DNA of 64,000 bases, from positions 921,501 to 985,500 of the forward strand of contig CANMEE010000001.1 of NCBI GenBank assembly GCA_947496865.1, given 5' to 3'. Both the position numbers and the translations under genes were made by a program. Source of the stretch: an uncultured Sphingomonadaceae bacterium. GTDB lineage: Bacteria; Pseudomonadota; Alphaproteobacteria; Sphingomonadales; Sphingomonadaceae. This document shows, in pieces, positions 26,635 to 35,101 of this stretch (position 1 is the stretch's first letter; every line of letters starts with the position of its first letter). Below the pieces are notes generated by a model. That model was not told the DNA's origin and did not search any database. It saw nothing but the letters and a program-made list of their open reading frames with translations.

Positions 26635-27891
26635 CTACTGGTTCATGCTGTCGAAGAAATCGTCGTTCGCTTTGCTGTCCTTCATCTTGTCGAGCAGGAA
26701 TTCCATCGCGTCGATCGTACCCATTTGCATGAGGATACGGCGCAGCACCCACATTTTCTTGAGTTTATCGTCGTCGACCAGCAATTCTTCTTTCCGTGTA
26801 CCGGATTTTCCAACATCGAGTGCTGGGAAGATACGTTTATCGGCAACCTTACGATCCAGTACGATTTCCGAGTTACCCGTGCCTTTAAATTCTTCAAAGA
26901 TAACCTCGTCCATCCGGCTACCAGTATCAATCAAGGCGGTCGCGATAATGGAGAGCGAACCACCTTCCTCAATGTTACGCGCGGCACCGAAGAAACGCTT
27001 TGGACGTTGCAAGGCATTGGCATCCACACCGCCGGTCAGCACCTTACCAGAGCTTGGAACGACTGTGTTATAGGCACGACCAAGACGCGTGATAGAGTCG
27101 AGCAAGATGACAACATCATGCTTATGCTCAACCAGACGCTTGGCTTTTTCAATAACCATTTCAGCAACTTGCACGTGGCGTGTCGCGGGTTCATCAAAGG
27201 TTGAACTGATCACTTCGCCCTTCACCGACCGCTGCATATCGGTCACCTCTTCTGGCCGTTCGTCAATCAACAGAACGAGCAGATAGACTTCCGGATGGTT
27301 GTCGGTAATTGCTTTGGCAATATTTTGCAGCAGCACGGTTTTACCGGTCCGCGGCGGTGCCACGATCAAGGCGCGCTGGCCTTTACCTTGCGGCGAAATA
27401 ATATCGATGACGCGAGCGGATTTGTCTTTGACCGTTGGGTCGAGACTATCGAGTGTCAGCTTCGAGTCCGGATAAAGCGGGGTCAGGTTATCAAAATTCA
27501 CCCGGTGGCGGACCGCATCGGGCTCGTCAAAGTTGATCGCGGTAAGCTTTGTCAGCGCAAAATAACGCTCGCCATCTTTCGGCGCGCGAATTTCACCTTC
27601 GACCGTATCACCGGTACGCAGGCCGAATTTACGGACCTGGTTCGGAGAGACATAAATATCGTCAGGACCGGCGAGATAATTGGCTTCGGGCGAACGCAAA
27701 AAGCCAAATCCGTCGGGCAGCACTTCAATCGTGCCGAGACCCATGATCAGTTCGTCCTGATCCGCAAGTTCTTTCAGAATCGCGAACATCAGATCCTGTT
27801 TGCGCAGGGTTGATGCGCTTTCAACGCCCAGTTCTTCCGCCATTGAGACGAGACCAGCTGGCGATTTTTCTTTTAATTCTTTTAAATGCAT
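26635..27891 (-). CDS. rho: Transcription termination factor Rho
   Basis: 418 residues. N-terminal Rho domain ([20 protein letters not shown]), a cold-shock-type RNA-binding domain ([13 protein letters not shown]), and an ATPase domain with Walker A PPRTGKT (about residue 177-183), [10 protein letters not shown] (R-loop region) and [13 protein letters not shown]. The hexameric helicase terminates untranslated transcripts. There is no clear ribosome-binding sequence before the ATG. A leader of about 170 bases lies upstream with a short GC hairpin around 27978-27989, possibly for autogenous control. Its place near hemJ-hemE and mnmE is the usual origin-proximal position. Confidence 0.97.
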   Translation of the reverse strand: MHLKELKEKSPAGLVSMAEELGVESASTLRKQDLMFAILKELADQDELIMGLGTIEVLPDGFGFLRSPEANYLAGPDDIYVSPNQVRKFGLRTGDTVEGEIRAPKDGERYFALTKLTAINFDEPDAVRHRVNFDNLTPLYPDSKLTLDSLDPTVKDKSARVIDIISPQGKGQRALIVAPPRTGKTVLLQNIAKAITDNHPEVYLLVLLIDERPEEVTDMQRSVKGEVISSTFDEPATRHVQVAEMVIEKAKRLVEHKHDVVILLDSITRLGRAYNTVVPSSGKVLTGGVDANALQRPKRFFGAARNIEEGGSLSIIATALIDTGSRMDEVIFEEFKGTGNSEIVLDRKVADKRIFPALDVGKSGTRKEELLVDDDKLKKMWVLRRILMQMGTIDAMEFLLDKMKDSKANDDFFDSMNQ

Positions 27892-28063
27892 GGAGGTTTA
27901 TCCAGATAAATTGGGAAGTTATGTTTGTTTTTGCATGTGTGCAGCGTGTGCGCCGTCAAATTTTCACATGAAAGATCGCCCGGACGGGCTTTGGCGTTCA
28001 ATTACGCTTGCTGGGCGACCATGTCAAATGTAGATTGACTATGGTTTGCGAGGAGTAAAACTG

Positions 28064-28498
28064 TTGTCTGTTGCACCAGAACCTAAATTTGGCTTTTCTT
28101 CTCAGTATGTTCCCCTGTCTCTGTCAGATTACATAACGTGGGGCGGTCAATCGTTTTTGTTGATTGTGATGATTGTCATTTTCTTTTTTCATATAGCTTC
28201 AAAAAGAAAAGAGATTCAAAGACAGCGGGAAAGATATGCTTTTTCTCTTTATACTCTCAAATACATATCGATTTTTTCTATTCTATTCGGGTTTTCCATT
28301 TTTCTATATTCAATCTCCGGAATCCTAACAATAGTTGGTTTTGTTGGCGGTATAGAATTCGGTGGTATAGCAGGTGCGATCTCCGACGCTATGGATCCAC
28401 TAATTTTTGGATTTTTCAATGCCAGCATTGGTTCTATCTGCTATTTCTTTGCGAAATGGAGAAATATTCGGGCGCTTGAATCCGATGAAGAAACTTAA
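28064..28498 (+). CDS. Uncharacterised AT-rich membrane protein
   Basis: About 144 residues from a TTG at 28064 that lies 8 bases after an AGGAG; an in-frame TTG at 28046 without such a site would add six residues. Two strong hydrophobic segments (WGGQSFLLIVMIVIFFFHIA and, split here, YISIFSILFGFSIFLYSI / SGILTIVGFVGG) and a third near the end (FNASIGSICYFF) make it a polytopic membrane protein. The arrangement is faintly like MotA/TolQ/ExbB proteins, but this is too weak to name. The DNA is clearly more AT-rich than its neighbours, suggesting recent acquisition. It converges with hemJ, their stops overlapping. Confidence 0.6.
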   Translation: MSVAPEPKFGFSSQYVPLSLSDYITWGGQSFLLIVMIVIFFFHIASKRKEIQRQRERYAFSLYTLKYISIFSILFGFSIFLYSISGILTIVGFVGGIEFGGIAGAISDAMDPLIFGFFNASIGSICYFFAKWRNIRALESDEET

Positions 28499-28938
28499 AA
28501 CGGCTTCACAATCACCAATATGACAATCACCGCCGCGGTGATACCCGGCACTTCGTTAAGTAGTCGCAATTTCTTATCTGTCATCGTCCGTTCGCCGCGT
28601 GCCAGTTTTTTGGCGTAGCCCATCATCCAGCCATGATAGCCGGACAGTAACAGCACGACCAATAGCTTGGCATGAAACCAGCCTTGGCTAAACGCGCCGA
28701 TATTATAAGCGAGTACCAATCCCAATACCCAGACAATGATCAGCGACGGGTTGAGGATGATTTTGCGCAACTTGGCCTCGCGCTCAATCCATTTGCCATC
28801 TTCTTCCGACCCGACAGCCGATTCCTGATGATAGACAAAGAAGCGCGGCATCATGAACAGACCCGCCATCCAGAAGATGACAAAGATGATATGCGCCGAT
28901 TTTAACCAGAGATAGAGCATGGATATTATTTCATTCAT
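28495..28938 (-). CDS. hemJ: Protoporphyrinogen IX oxidase HemJ
   Basis: 147 residues, four membrane segments. The N-terminal stretch SAHIIFVIFWMAGLFMMPRF includes the conserved histidine of the HemJ family, and GWFHAKLLVVLLLSGYHGW contains the second. HemJ oxidises protoporphyrinogen IX to protoporphyrin IX in the inner membrane, the step replacing HemG/HemY in many alphaproteobacteria. It overlaps hemE by four bases (ATGA), so both haem genes are translated together. Confidence 0.92.
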   Translation of the reverse strand: MNEIISMLYLWLKSAHIIFVIFWMAGLFMMPRFFVYHQESAVGSEEDGKWIEREAKLRKIILNPSLIIVWVLGLVLAYNIGAFSQGWFHAKLLVVLLLSGYHGWMMGYAKKLARGERTMTDKKLRLLNEVPGITAAVIVILVIVKPF

Positions 28939-29969
28939 TGCCGTACGAGTGTAAGCAGCTTTTCAACATGTTCAATGGGCGTGTCCGGTAAAATTCCATG
29001 ACCCAGATTGAAAATATGCGGCCGATCTTCAAAGACTTGCAGGATATGGCGCACCGATTTTTCCAGCGCGTCCCCGCCCGCAATCAAAGCCAACGGATCA
29101 AGATTCCCTTGCAGTGGCAAGTCCGCTGGCAAGTTTTTTTGTGCCCAGACCGGATCGACTGTCTCATCCAGGCCAATGGCATCAGCACCGGTTTCTTGGG
29201 CATAAGCAATCAATTTGGCGCCCGCGCCTTTGGGGAAACCGATAATCGGCAGATCGGGGTGAACGGCCTTTATCCGCGCGATAATTTCCGCATTGGGCGC
29301 AATCACCCATTTTTCAAATTGTGCAGGAGATAGCGTCCCTGCCCAGCTGTCGAATAATTGTATCGCATCCACCCCGGCATCAATCTGACCGAGCAAATAA
29401 GTCACGGTATTTTCGATGATCGCATGGATCAATTCTGAAAAAGCCGCTTCATCTTTATAGGCATAGCGCCGGGTCACAGCCTGATCCTTGCTGCCTTGCC
29501 CATGAGTCATATAGGTGGCGATAGTCCAAGGGCTGCCGGCAAAGCCCATGAAGGTGGTTTTATCGTCGAGCTGCGCAGCAACAGCTCTCACCGTATTATA
29601 AATAGCCTCAAAATGCTCAGGAGCAGCCTCTAGAGACGACAAAGCTGCATCGACTAGCCTCGGTGCCAGCCGGGGTCCTTCTCCTGCCTCAAACCACAGT
29701 TTCTGACCCATGGCATGTGGCACGATTAAAATATCGGAAAATAATATCGCGCCGTCAAAACCGAAACGCTTAATCGGTTGCACCGTAACTTCGGCGGCTG
29801 CCTCTGCATCATAGCAAAGCTCCAGAAACCCGCCTTTTTGCGCGCGTAACTCCCGATATTCCGGTAGATAACGGCCGGCTTGGCGCATAAGCCAGACCGG
29901 TGTTTGAGACGTTTTTCTGCCATGCAGGGTTTCGAGCAAAATTTTCTGGGAGTTGGTTGCGTCAGGCAT
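28935..29969 (-). CDS. hemE: Uroporphyrinogen decarboxylase HemE
   Basis: 344 residues from MPDATNSQKILLETL; an in-frame TTG six codons earlier is less likely. Family signatures are MRQAGRYLPEYRELR (substrate-binding arginines), GFDGAILFSDI (catalytic aspartate) and the C-terminal FNLGHGILPDTP. HemE decarboxylates uroporphyrinogen III to coproporphyrinogen III in the cytoplasm. It is the first gene left of oriC and transcribed away from it, as in Caulobacter, with hemJ following in an overlap. Confidence 0.96.
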   Translation of the reverse strand: MPDATNSQKILLETLHGRKTSQTPVWLMRQAGRYLPEYRELRAQKGGFLELCYDAEAAAEVTVQPIKRFGFDGAILFSDILIVPHAMGQKLWFEAGEGPRLAPRLVDAALSSLEAAPEHFEAIYNTVRAVAAQLDDKTTFMGFAGSPWTIATYMTHGQGSKDQAVTRRYAYKDEAAFSELIHAIIENTVTYLLGQIDAGVDAIQLFDSWAGTLSPAQFEKWVIAPNAEIIARIKAVHPDLPIIGFPKGAGAKLIAYAQETGADAIGLDETVDPVWAQKNLPADLPLQGNLDPLALIAGGDALEKSVRHILQVFEDRPHIFNLGHGILPDTPIEHVEKLLTLVRQ

Positions 29970-30271
29970 AAGATAAGGGTCACCCAATATAATAATATAG
30001 TATATTTATAGAATCTTGTTGATGATGATAGAGCGTGGATAGGAGAGGTAAAAGGGGTCTACCGCGATTACAAACAGATTGACAGATGGCTGTTAACGAA
30101 AAATTTACCGATTCCCCAATTTCATCCCCGCTATCCACAATCTGTGGATGAAAGTTTCAAAACTTGGCCAGCTGTGGATAGAATTTGGGATGATGGGGAT
30201 CAAAAACAAGATGCCAAATATCCCGCATTCATCCCTTGCTTTATCCACAATGAAATCACAGGGTTGCTGGC
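29970..30271. other. Putative chromosomal replication origin oriC
   Basis: The 302-base gap between hemE and the divergent PPSR gene holds no gene. It contains one perfect DnaA box TTATCCACA (30241-30249, plus strand) and three one-mismatch boxes: CTATCCACA at 30131-30139, TGTGGATGA at 30143-30151 and TGTGGATAG at 30173-30181 (the last two read on the minus strand). An AT-rich run at about 29985-30018 beside hemE could be the unwinding element. TCCCCA (30113-30118) and its complement (30194-30199) resemble the weak W-boxes I recall from Caulobacter. GANTC methylation sites occur at 30011, 30110 and 30274, and a near-CtrA site (TTAA-N7-TTTA) at 30093-30107. The location between hemE and the RP001/PPSR homologue is that of Caulobacter Cori. 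Confidence 0.88.
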
Positions 30272-31105
30272 ATGAATCGTTTGCATCTTCATATGTTGTC
30301 GGACTCCACTGGCGAGACGCTGGAGAATATCGCAAAAGCTGCGCTGGCGCAATTTGATGGTGTCGAAATTATAAAGCATTTCTGGCCGATGGTGCGCTCT
30401 GAGACTCATCTCAATCGGATATTGGTAGAGGTAGCGGATAATCCCGGCCTGGTGATTTTCACATTGGTCAACAGTGATATCCGGGCGCGGCTGGAACGCG
30501 AATGCCGCCATTTGGGACTGCCAGTTGTTCCGGCGCTGGATACTGTTACCGACGCGCTATCGAATATGTTGGGGCAAGAAGCCAAGGCGCGGCCGGGCCG
30601 CCAGCATATATTGGATGCCGCTTATTTTGAACGGGTAGAGGCGATCCAGTTCACCATTGCCCATGATGATGGCATTGGATGGGAAAATTGGGAAGAAGCG
30701 GATATTGTTTTGGCAGGGGTTTCGCGAACGTCGAAAACGCCGACGTCAATATATTTGGCCAATCGCGGCTATAAAACAGCTAATATCCCAATTGTTCCCG
30801 AATCTCCGCCACCTGACGCGCTTTATCGGTTGAAAAACCCACTGGTCGTGGGTTTGATTGCTGGGGCAAGCCGGTTGGTGCAGGTGCGGCGTAACCGACT
30901 ATTGTCGCTCAATCAGGCGCCGGAAACCGACTATGTCGATGAAGAAAAGGTCAAAGCCGAAATTCAATATGCGCGTCGCATGTTTGCGGATAATGGCTGG
31001 TCAACGATCGACGTGACGCGGCGCTCCATTGAGGAATCTGCCGCCGCCATCATCAATTTTTATAACGAGCGGCACACGGAGCAAAAGAGCTTGGCGGATG
31101 ACTGA
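30272..31105 (+). CDS. PEP synthase regulatory protein (PPSR/DUF299, bifunctional kinase/pyrophosphorylase)
   Basis: 277 residues. The N-terminus has LHLHMLSDSTGETLENIAKA and the middle GVSRTSKTPTSIYLANRGYK, the P-loop-like signature of the DUF299 family. These enzymes use ADP to phosphorylate, and phosphate to dephosphorylate, the PEP synthase or pyruvate phosphate dikinase histidine domain's neighbouring threonine. The gene is the homologue of the one flanking the origin in Caulobacter and Rickettsia. It starts 22 bases past a perfect DnaA box, so its transcription is probably tied to the origin, and it overlaps maf by eight bases. Confidence 0.93.
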   Translation: MNRLHLHMLSDSTGETLENIAKAALAQFDGVEIIKHFWPMVRSETHLNRILVEVADNPGLVIFTLVNSDIRARLERECRHLGLPVVPALDTVTDALSNMLGQEAKARPGRQHILDAAYFERVEAIQFTIAHDDGIGWENWEEADIVLAGVSRTSKTPTSIYLANRGYKTANIPIVPESPPPDALYRLKNPLVVGLIAGASRLVQVRRNRLLSLNQAPETDYVDEEKVKAEIQYARRMFADNGWSTIDVTRRSIEESAAAIINFYNERHTEQKSLADD

Positions 31106-31715
31106 TGTCTTGCCCGAGCCGATGTTAATTCTGGCTTCCAAGAGTAAAGCACGGCGCGCGATGCTGGAGGCCGCTGGCGTCACAATGGAATCGCTGGCGC
31201 CCAATGTGGATGAAGATGCCTTGAAACAAGGGTTGCGGGCCGCTGGTGTGACGGCGCGCAATTTGGCGGATGCGCTGGCTGAAGCCAAGGCAGTGCGAGT
31301 GTCTCGGCGCATAGGGGTGGCATTGGTATTGGGCGGTGATCAGATTCTCGCTTTGGAAGACGGGTCCATGCTCGACAAGCCGGTGGATCGCGATGATGCC
31401 AAAGCCCATTTGCGTTTGCTTTCCGGCAAGAAACACAAGCTGTTCAGTGCGGCGGTGATCGCGGATCAGGGGTCGCCCGTGTGGCGGCATGTCGATATCG
31501 CGACGTTGACAATGCGCAGGTTAAGCGACGCGTTTATTGATAATTATGTTGATGCTGAATGGGACAATATCCGCCATTGTGTGGGATGCTACGAGATAGA
31601 AGGGCGCGGCGCGCAGCTATTTTCAGATGTTAAAGGGAGTCAGTTTACGATCATGGGTTTGCCGCTGCTACATTTGCTCGACTATTTGCGCGTCAGAGGC
31701 GTGATGCCATCATGA
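31098..31715 (+). CDS. maf: Maf family nucleotide pyrophosphatase
   Basis: 205 residues from the ATG at 31098, which overlaps the previous gene's end. The family opening LILASKSKARRAMLEAAGV is present (the usual SPRR is ARRA-like here), followed by LVLGGDQILAL and the acidic segment DCYEIEG-like GCYEIEGRGAQLF. Maf proteins hydrolyse nonstandard nucleoside triphosphates (dTTP, UTP, m7GTP analogues) to monophosphates. Four-base overlap (ATGA) with aroE. Confidence 0.9.
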   Translation: MTDVLPEPMLILASKSKARRAMLEAAGVTMESLAPNVDEDALKQGLRAAGVTARNLADALAEAKAVRVSRRIGVALVLGGDQILALEDGSMLDKPVDRDDAKAHLRLLSGKKHKLFSAAVIADQGSPVWRHVDIATLTMRRLSDAFIDNYVDAEWDNIRHCVGCYEIEGRGAQLFSDVKGSQFTIMGLPLLHLLDYLRVRGVMPS

Positions 31716-32530
31716 CCCAAACACTGCCCTATGCGGAAGTCATCGGTGACCCGATTGCACATAGTAAATCGCCGATAATCCACAATTTCTGGCTTAAAAA
31801 GCTTGGGATCAAAGCCGATTACCGGATGTTCCACGTGAAACCGGAAGAATTGGGCGATTATATTGCCACTCGCCGTGATGACCCGAATTGGCAGGGCTGC
31901 AATGTTACCCTGCCCCATAAATTGGCTGTGATGGACCATGTGTCTGATCCGGGAGACGTGCGGTCCTCTATCGGCGCGATGAACACTATTGCGCGAACCG
32001 AAAACGGCGATCTTTTTGGCACAAACACGGATGCGGGTGGTTTTTTCGCGCCCATTGCCGATGTTCCGCTGAACGGTCAGGATGTGATTGTCATTGGTGC
32101 CGGTGGTGCGGCCCAAGCGGTTTTATTCGCCTTGTCCCGCATCGATGTGGGTTCGGTCACCATGATCAACCGCAATGTTCTGAAAGCCTCGGCCTTGTTG
32201 CTCCGCTTTGGTCTCAAAGGGCAGGCATTGGAACATGGCTCTGCCCTCCCTCCAGCCCGTCTGCTGATCAATTCGAGCGCGCTCGGTATGAAAGGTCAGG
32301 ATGAGCTGAATATCGATTTGGCGGGACTGCCCGACGACGCGATTGTCTATGATCTGGTCTACACGCCGATCAAAACCAAATTGCTCAAGGCTGCCAAGGC
32401 GCGCGGTTTTGATACGATTGATGGATTGTCGATGTTAATCGGGCAGGCCGCGGTTGCCTTTGAAATTTTCTTCGATCAGGCACCACCATTGGAGCATGAT
32501 GAAGAGCTTAGAAAGCTGCTGCTGGCATGA
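31712..32530 (+). CDS. aroE: Shikimate dehydrogenase AroE
   Basis: 272 residues. The substrate-binding IGDPIAHSKSPIIHNFW is at the N-terminus, catalytic lysine is in VTLPHKL, and the NADP-binding glycine loop is VIGAGGAAQAV near residue 127. AroE reduces 3-dehydroshikimate to shikimate in the aromatic amino acid pathway. The codons around residue 39-44 (MFHVKP) form a parS-like site, so this gene, like rsmG, appears to carry a ParB site in its coding DNA. Overlaps both maf and coaE by four bases. Confidence 0.95.
   Translation: MTQTLPYAEVIGDPIAHSKSPIIHNFWLKKLGIKADYRMFHVKPEELGDYIATRRDDPNWQGCNVTLPHKLAVMDHVSDPGDVRSSIGAMNTIARTENGDLFGTNTDAGGFFAPIADVPLNGQDVIVIGAGGAAQAVLFALSRIDVGSVTMINRNVLKASALLLRFGLKGQALEHGSALPPARLLINSSALGMKGQDELNIDLAGLPDDAIVYDLVYTPIKTKLLKAAKARGFDTIDGLSMLIGQAAVAFEIFFDQAPPLEHDEELRKLLLA
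31827..31842. promoter_or_regulatory. parS-like site 4 (within aroE)
   Basis: TGTTCCACGTGAAACC, matching the parS consensus except the last base. It lies in aroE, 1.6 kb right of oriC, on the opposite side from the other three sites. Confidence 0.8.
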
Positions 32531-33126
32531 CAAAACCGATGATCATCGGCCTGACCGGTTCCATCGGCATGGGCAAATCGACGGTCGCGCAGATGTTTGC
32601 GGACGAAGGCGTCCCTGTTTTCGACGCCGACGCAGCGGTGCATATCTTGCAGGGACCGGGCGGCGCGCTGGTCTCGCAAATCGAATCCTTGTTCCCTGGC
32701 ACCACCAATGAACAGGGCGTGGATCGCCAAAAATTGGGCCCCGCTGTGCTCGGCAATCCAGATGCGCTGGCCCAATTGGAAGCTTTGATTCATCCGGCTG
32801 TCGGGGCGATGCGGCTGGAATTTCTCGACCAGAACAAGACCGCTCCGATGATATTGTTCGATATTCCATTATTGTTCGAAAAAAGCGGCGCTGCGGGTGT
32901 CGATCACATCATTGTGGTGTCTGCAAGCGCCGAAGATCAGCAGGAGCGCGTGCTGCGCCGCCCGGGTATGACGCCGGAAAAATTCGCTAAGATAAAGGCC
33001 CTGCAAATGCCGGATGAGGAAAAGCGCAAACGGGCCAATTTTGTAATCGATACATCGCAGTCTCTGGAAGAAACACGCCAGCAGGTGCAAAATACCATAG
33101 AAAAATTGAAAGCTTCTCTTGCCTAA
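32527..33126 (+). CDS. coaE: Dephospho-CoA kinase CoaE
   Basis: 199 residues with the P-loop GLTGSIGMGKST at the N-terminus and FDADAAVHIL, the substrate-binding segment. It adds the 3' phosphate in the last step of coenzyme A synthesis. It overlaps aroE by four bases and precedes dnaQ by 27 bases, in the conserved maf-aroE-coaE-dnaQ order near alphaproteobacterial origins. CoA supply is of obvious use to the many CoA-dependent genes in this window, but there is no direct link in the sequence. Confidence 0.95.
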   Translation: MTKPMIIGLTGSIGMGKSTVAQMFADEGVPVFDADAAVHILQGPGGALVSQIESLFPGTTNEQGVDRQKLGPAVLGNPDALAQLEALIHPAVGAMRLEFLDQNKTAPMILFDIPLLFEKSGAAGVDHIIVVSASAEDQQERVLRRPGMTPEKFAKIKALQMPDEEKRKRANFVIDTSQSLEETRQQVQNTIEKLKASLA

Positions 33127-33153
33127 CCGGAATTTGAGTCCGATATTGTGCTT

Positions 33154-33852
33154 ATGCGTGAGATAATTTTCGACACTGAAACCACCGGATTCGACCCTCA
33201 AAGCGGCGACCGGATGGTCGAAATAGGCTGCATTGAAATGATCGACCGGATTGAAACGGGCAACAGCTTTCATTGCTATTATAACCCGCAGCGGCCGATG
33301 CCGAAATCGGCAGAAGAAGTGCACGGGCTTTCCGATGTCTTTTTGTCCGATAAAAAACTGTTTGCGCAGGGTGCAGACGAATTGCTCGAATTTCTGGGTG
33401 ATGCCAATCTGGTTGCGCATAATGCGCAGTTTGACTTTAATTTCCTGAATGCTGAGCTGCTCTTGTGCGGCAAGACAGCGATCTCGCAATTTCGTATGGT
33501 GGATACGTTGGCAATCGCAAAGGTGAAACATCCCGGCGCGAAACTATCTTTGGATGCGCTGTGTAGCCGCTATGGCATTGATCGCAGCCACCGCGTGAAA
33601 CATGGCGCTTTGCTGGATGCAGAATTGCTGACACAACTTTATATCGAGCTGACCGGCGGTCGGCAAATTGGCCTGGGTTTGGCCGATGATAAAGTGGCTT
33701 CCGAGGCCAATGATCGCCAACCCACGCAAAAGGAAGCAGCGCTGCGGCGGCAGTTTATCGCGCCGCGACCGCATAGCGCCAGCGCCGAAGAACTGACGCG
33801 GCATGCGGCTTTTATCGAGGGCATAAAAGACCCACTCTGGGCCAAAAGCTGA
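33154..33852 (+). CDS. dnaQ: DNA polymerase III epsilon subunit (proofreading exonuclease) DnaQ
   Basis: 232 residues from ATG at 33154 (a GTG two codons upstream is possible). The three exonuclease motifs are intact: FDTETTGFDP (Exo I), HNAQFDFNFLNAEL (Exo II) and HGALLDAELL (Exo III epsilon type with His and Asp). The C-terminal tail probably contacts the polymerase alpha subunit. It proofreads during replication. Located three kilobases from oriC in the usual origin-proximal cluster. Confidence 0.94.
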   Translation: MREIIFDTETTGFDPQSGDRMVEIGCIEMIDRIETGNSFHCYYNPQRPMPKSAEEVHGLSDVFLSDKKLFAQGADELLEFLGDANLVAHNAQFDFNFLNAELLLCGKTAISQFRMVDTLAIAKVKHPGAKLSLDALCSRYGIDRSHRVKHGALLDAELLTQLYIELTGGRQIGLGLADDKVASEANDRQPTQKEAALRRQFIAPRPHSASAEELTRHAAFIEGIKDPLWAKS

Positions 33853-33917
33853 CAGACAAAATTTGTTTACCGCTGAATGATATTAAAAATATTGCGCAAC
33901 CATAATGGAGAAAAAAT

Positions 33918-34490
33918 ATGGAAATTCGTGTTTCAGGACATCAAGTGGACACCGGCGATGCGCTTCAAGGCCATGTTGACGATCGAATGAATGCGATAGC
34001 CGACAAATATTTCCCAAAGGCGATTTCCAGCCATGCGACATTTAGCAAAGCGCCGCACAATCATTTCCAGTGCGACATTGTGTCCCACATCATGACCGGC
34101 TTGATGCTGAAATCGGAAGCACAGGCCAATGATGCGCACCAAGCGTTTGAACAGGCCGCTGACAAGATTGAAAAACAGCTGCGCCGTTACATGCGCCGTT
34201 TGAATGATCACCATGTTCAGGCGCAATATGCCGCCAAACAAGAAGAAGCCGCTTATCGGGTTTTTGATTCCGGCGATGATGAAGAAGAACAAGATGCTGC
34301 GTCTGATTCTCCACCCATTATCGCTGAAACCAGTACTGATATCCCCGAAGCGAGCGTTTCCAACGCGGTGATGATGATGGATTTGCGTAATACCAGCGCG
34401 CTATTGTTCAAAAATGCTGGAACTGGATCGCATAATATGGTTTACCGCCGTTCAGATGGTACTATTGGATGGGTCGAACCCCAAAAGTAG
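33918..34490 (+). CDS. hpf: Ribosome hibernation-promoting factor, long form
   Basis: 190 residues, the long form with two domains. The N-terminal S30AE domain (about 1-105) binds the ribosome's decoding site; the C-terminal domain (about 135-190) includes VMMMDLRNTSALLFKNAG and YRRSDGTIGWVEP, which dimerises ribosomes into 100S. A low-complexity acidic linker (DDEEEQDAAS) joins them. Good GGAG before the ATG. It lies just upstream of ptsN, a common pairing, although a 143-base gap with a hairpin separates them. Confidence 0.94.
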   Translation: MEIRVSGHQVDTGDALQGHVDDRMNAIADKYFPKAISSHATFSKAPHNHFQCDIVSHIMTGLMLKSEAQANDAHQAFEQAADKIEKQLRRYMRRLNDHHVQAQYAAKQEEAAYRVFDSGDDEEEQDAASDSPPIIAETSTDIPEASVSNAVMMMDLRNTSALLFKNAGTGSHNMVYRRSDGTIGWVEPQK

Positions 34491-34515
34491 CATTTTTTTG
34501 CTTTTATACCCCCAG

Positions 34516-34538
34516 GTTCGCCGTCGATATTGGCGAAC
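34516..34538 (+). other. Hairpin between hpf and ptsN
   Basis: A perfect 7-bp stem (34516-34522 with 34532-34538) with a 9-base loop lies 26 bases after the hpf stop. The bases after it are not a U-run, so it is not a standard terminator. It could be an mRNA end or processing signal between hpf and ptsN. Confidence 0.4.
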
Positions 34539-34633
34539 GCATGTTTGTGATCAGCTACATCTCGTGATGGCGTTTCGCCTCTGACGATGTATTGCGTAGT
34601 AAAAATTCAGACCAGCGAGTCTGAGAGGATAAA

Positions 34634-35101
34634 ATGGAATATTTGTCAGTTCATATCGATACTGCCGCTATAACGGCGAGTGCGACAGTCCTATCAAAAC
34701 AGCAGATTTTCGAGATATTGGCGAAGAAAGCGGCCCAGTCCTATGGGTTGGATGCGCAATTGGTACTCGAGCGCATCAACGATCGCGAATCTCTCGGTTC
34801 CACCGGTTTTGGAGGATCAGTTGCGATTCCGCACGCCAGAATCAAAGAATTGGACCAATGTGTCGGCTTGTTCATCCGCCTGGAATCCCCGGTCAACTTT
34901 GATGCGCATGATGGACAGGATGTCGATATGGTCTTTGGCCTTTTATCACCCGAACAAGGTAGCGCAGAACATCTGAAAGCCTTGGCCGAAATTTCCCGGT
35001 TTCTACGCGACGAGACTATTGTCGCGAAATTACGCGGTGCCGCTTCGGAAGATGCGCTCTATGTCCTGCTGACCGGGCAACAGGACCAGCAAGCAGCCTA
35101 A
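34634..35101 (+). CDS. ptsN: PTS IIA-like nitrogen-regulatory protein PtsN
   Basis: 155 residues, PTS EIIA type 2 (mannitol/fructose-like). The phosphorylatable histidine is in VAIPHARI (about residue 70), preceded by STGFGGS. Receives phosphate in the PTS-Ntr relay (PtsP, PtsO) and controls potassium, stress or envelope functions. Good GAGAGGA ribosome-binding region. Its stop overlaps the thioesterase start (TAATG). Confidence 0.93.
   Translation: MEYLSVHIDTAAITASATVLSKQQIFEILAKKAAQSYGLDAQLVLERINDRESLGSTGFGGSVAIPHARIKELDQCVGLFIRLESPVNFDAHDGQDVDMVFGLLSPEQGSAEHLKALAEISRFLRDETIVAKLRGAASEDALYVLLTGQQDQQAA

Noticed and set aside
27150..27190. CACGTG-containing sequence in rho as a further parS
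   Set aside because: Only the central hexamer matches; the flanking arms do not fit the parS palindrome.
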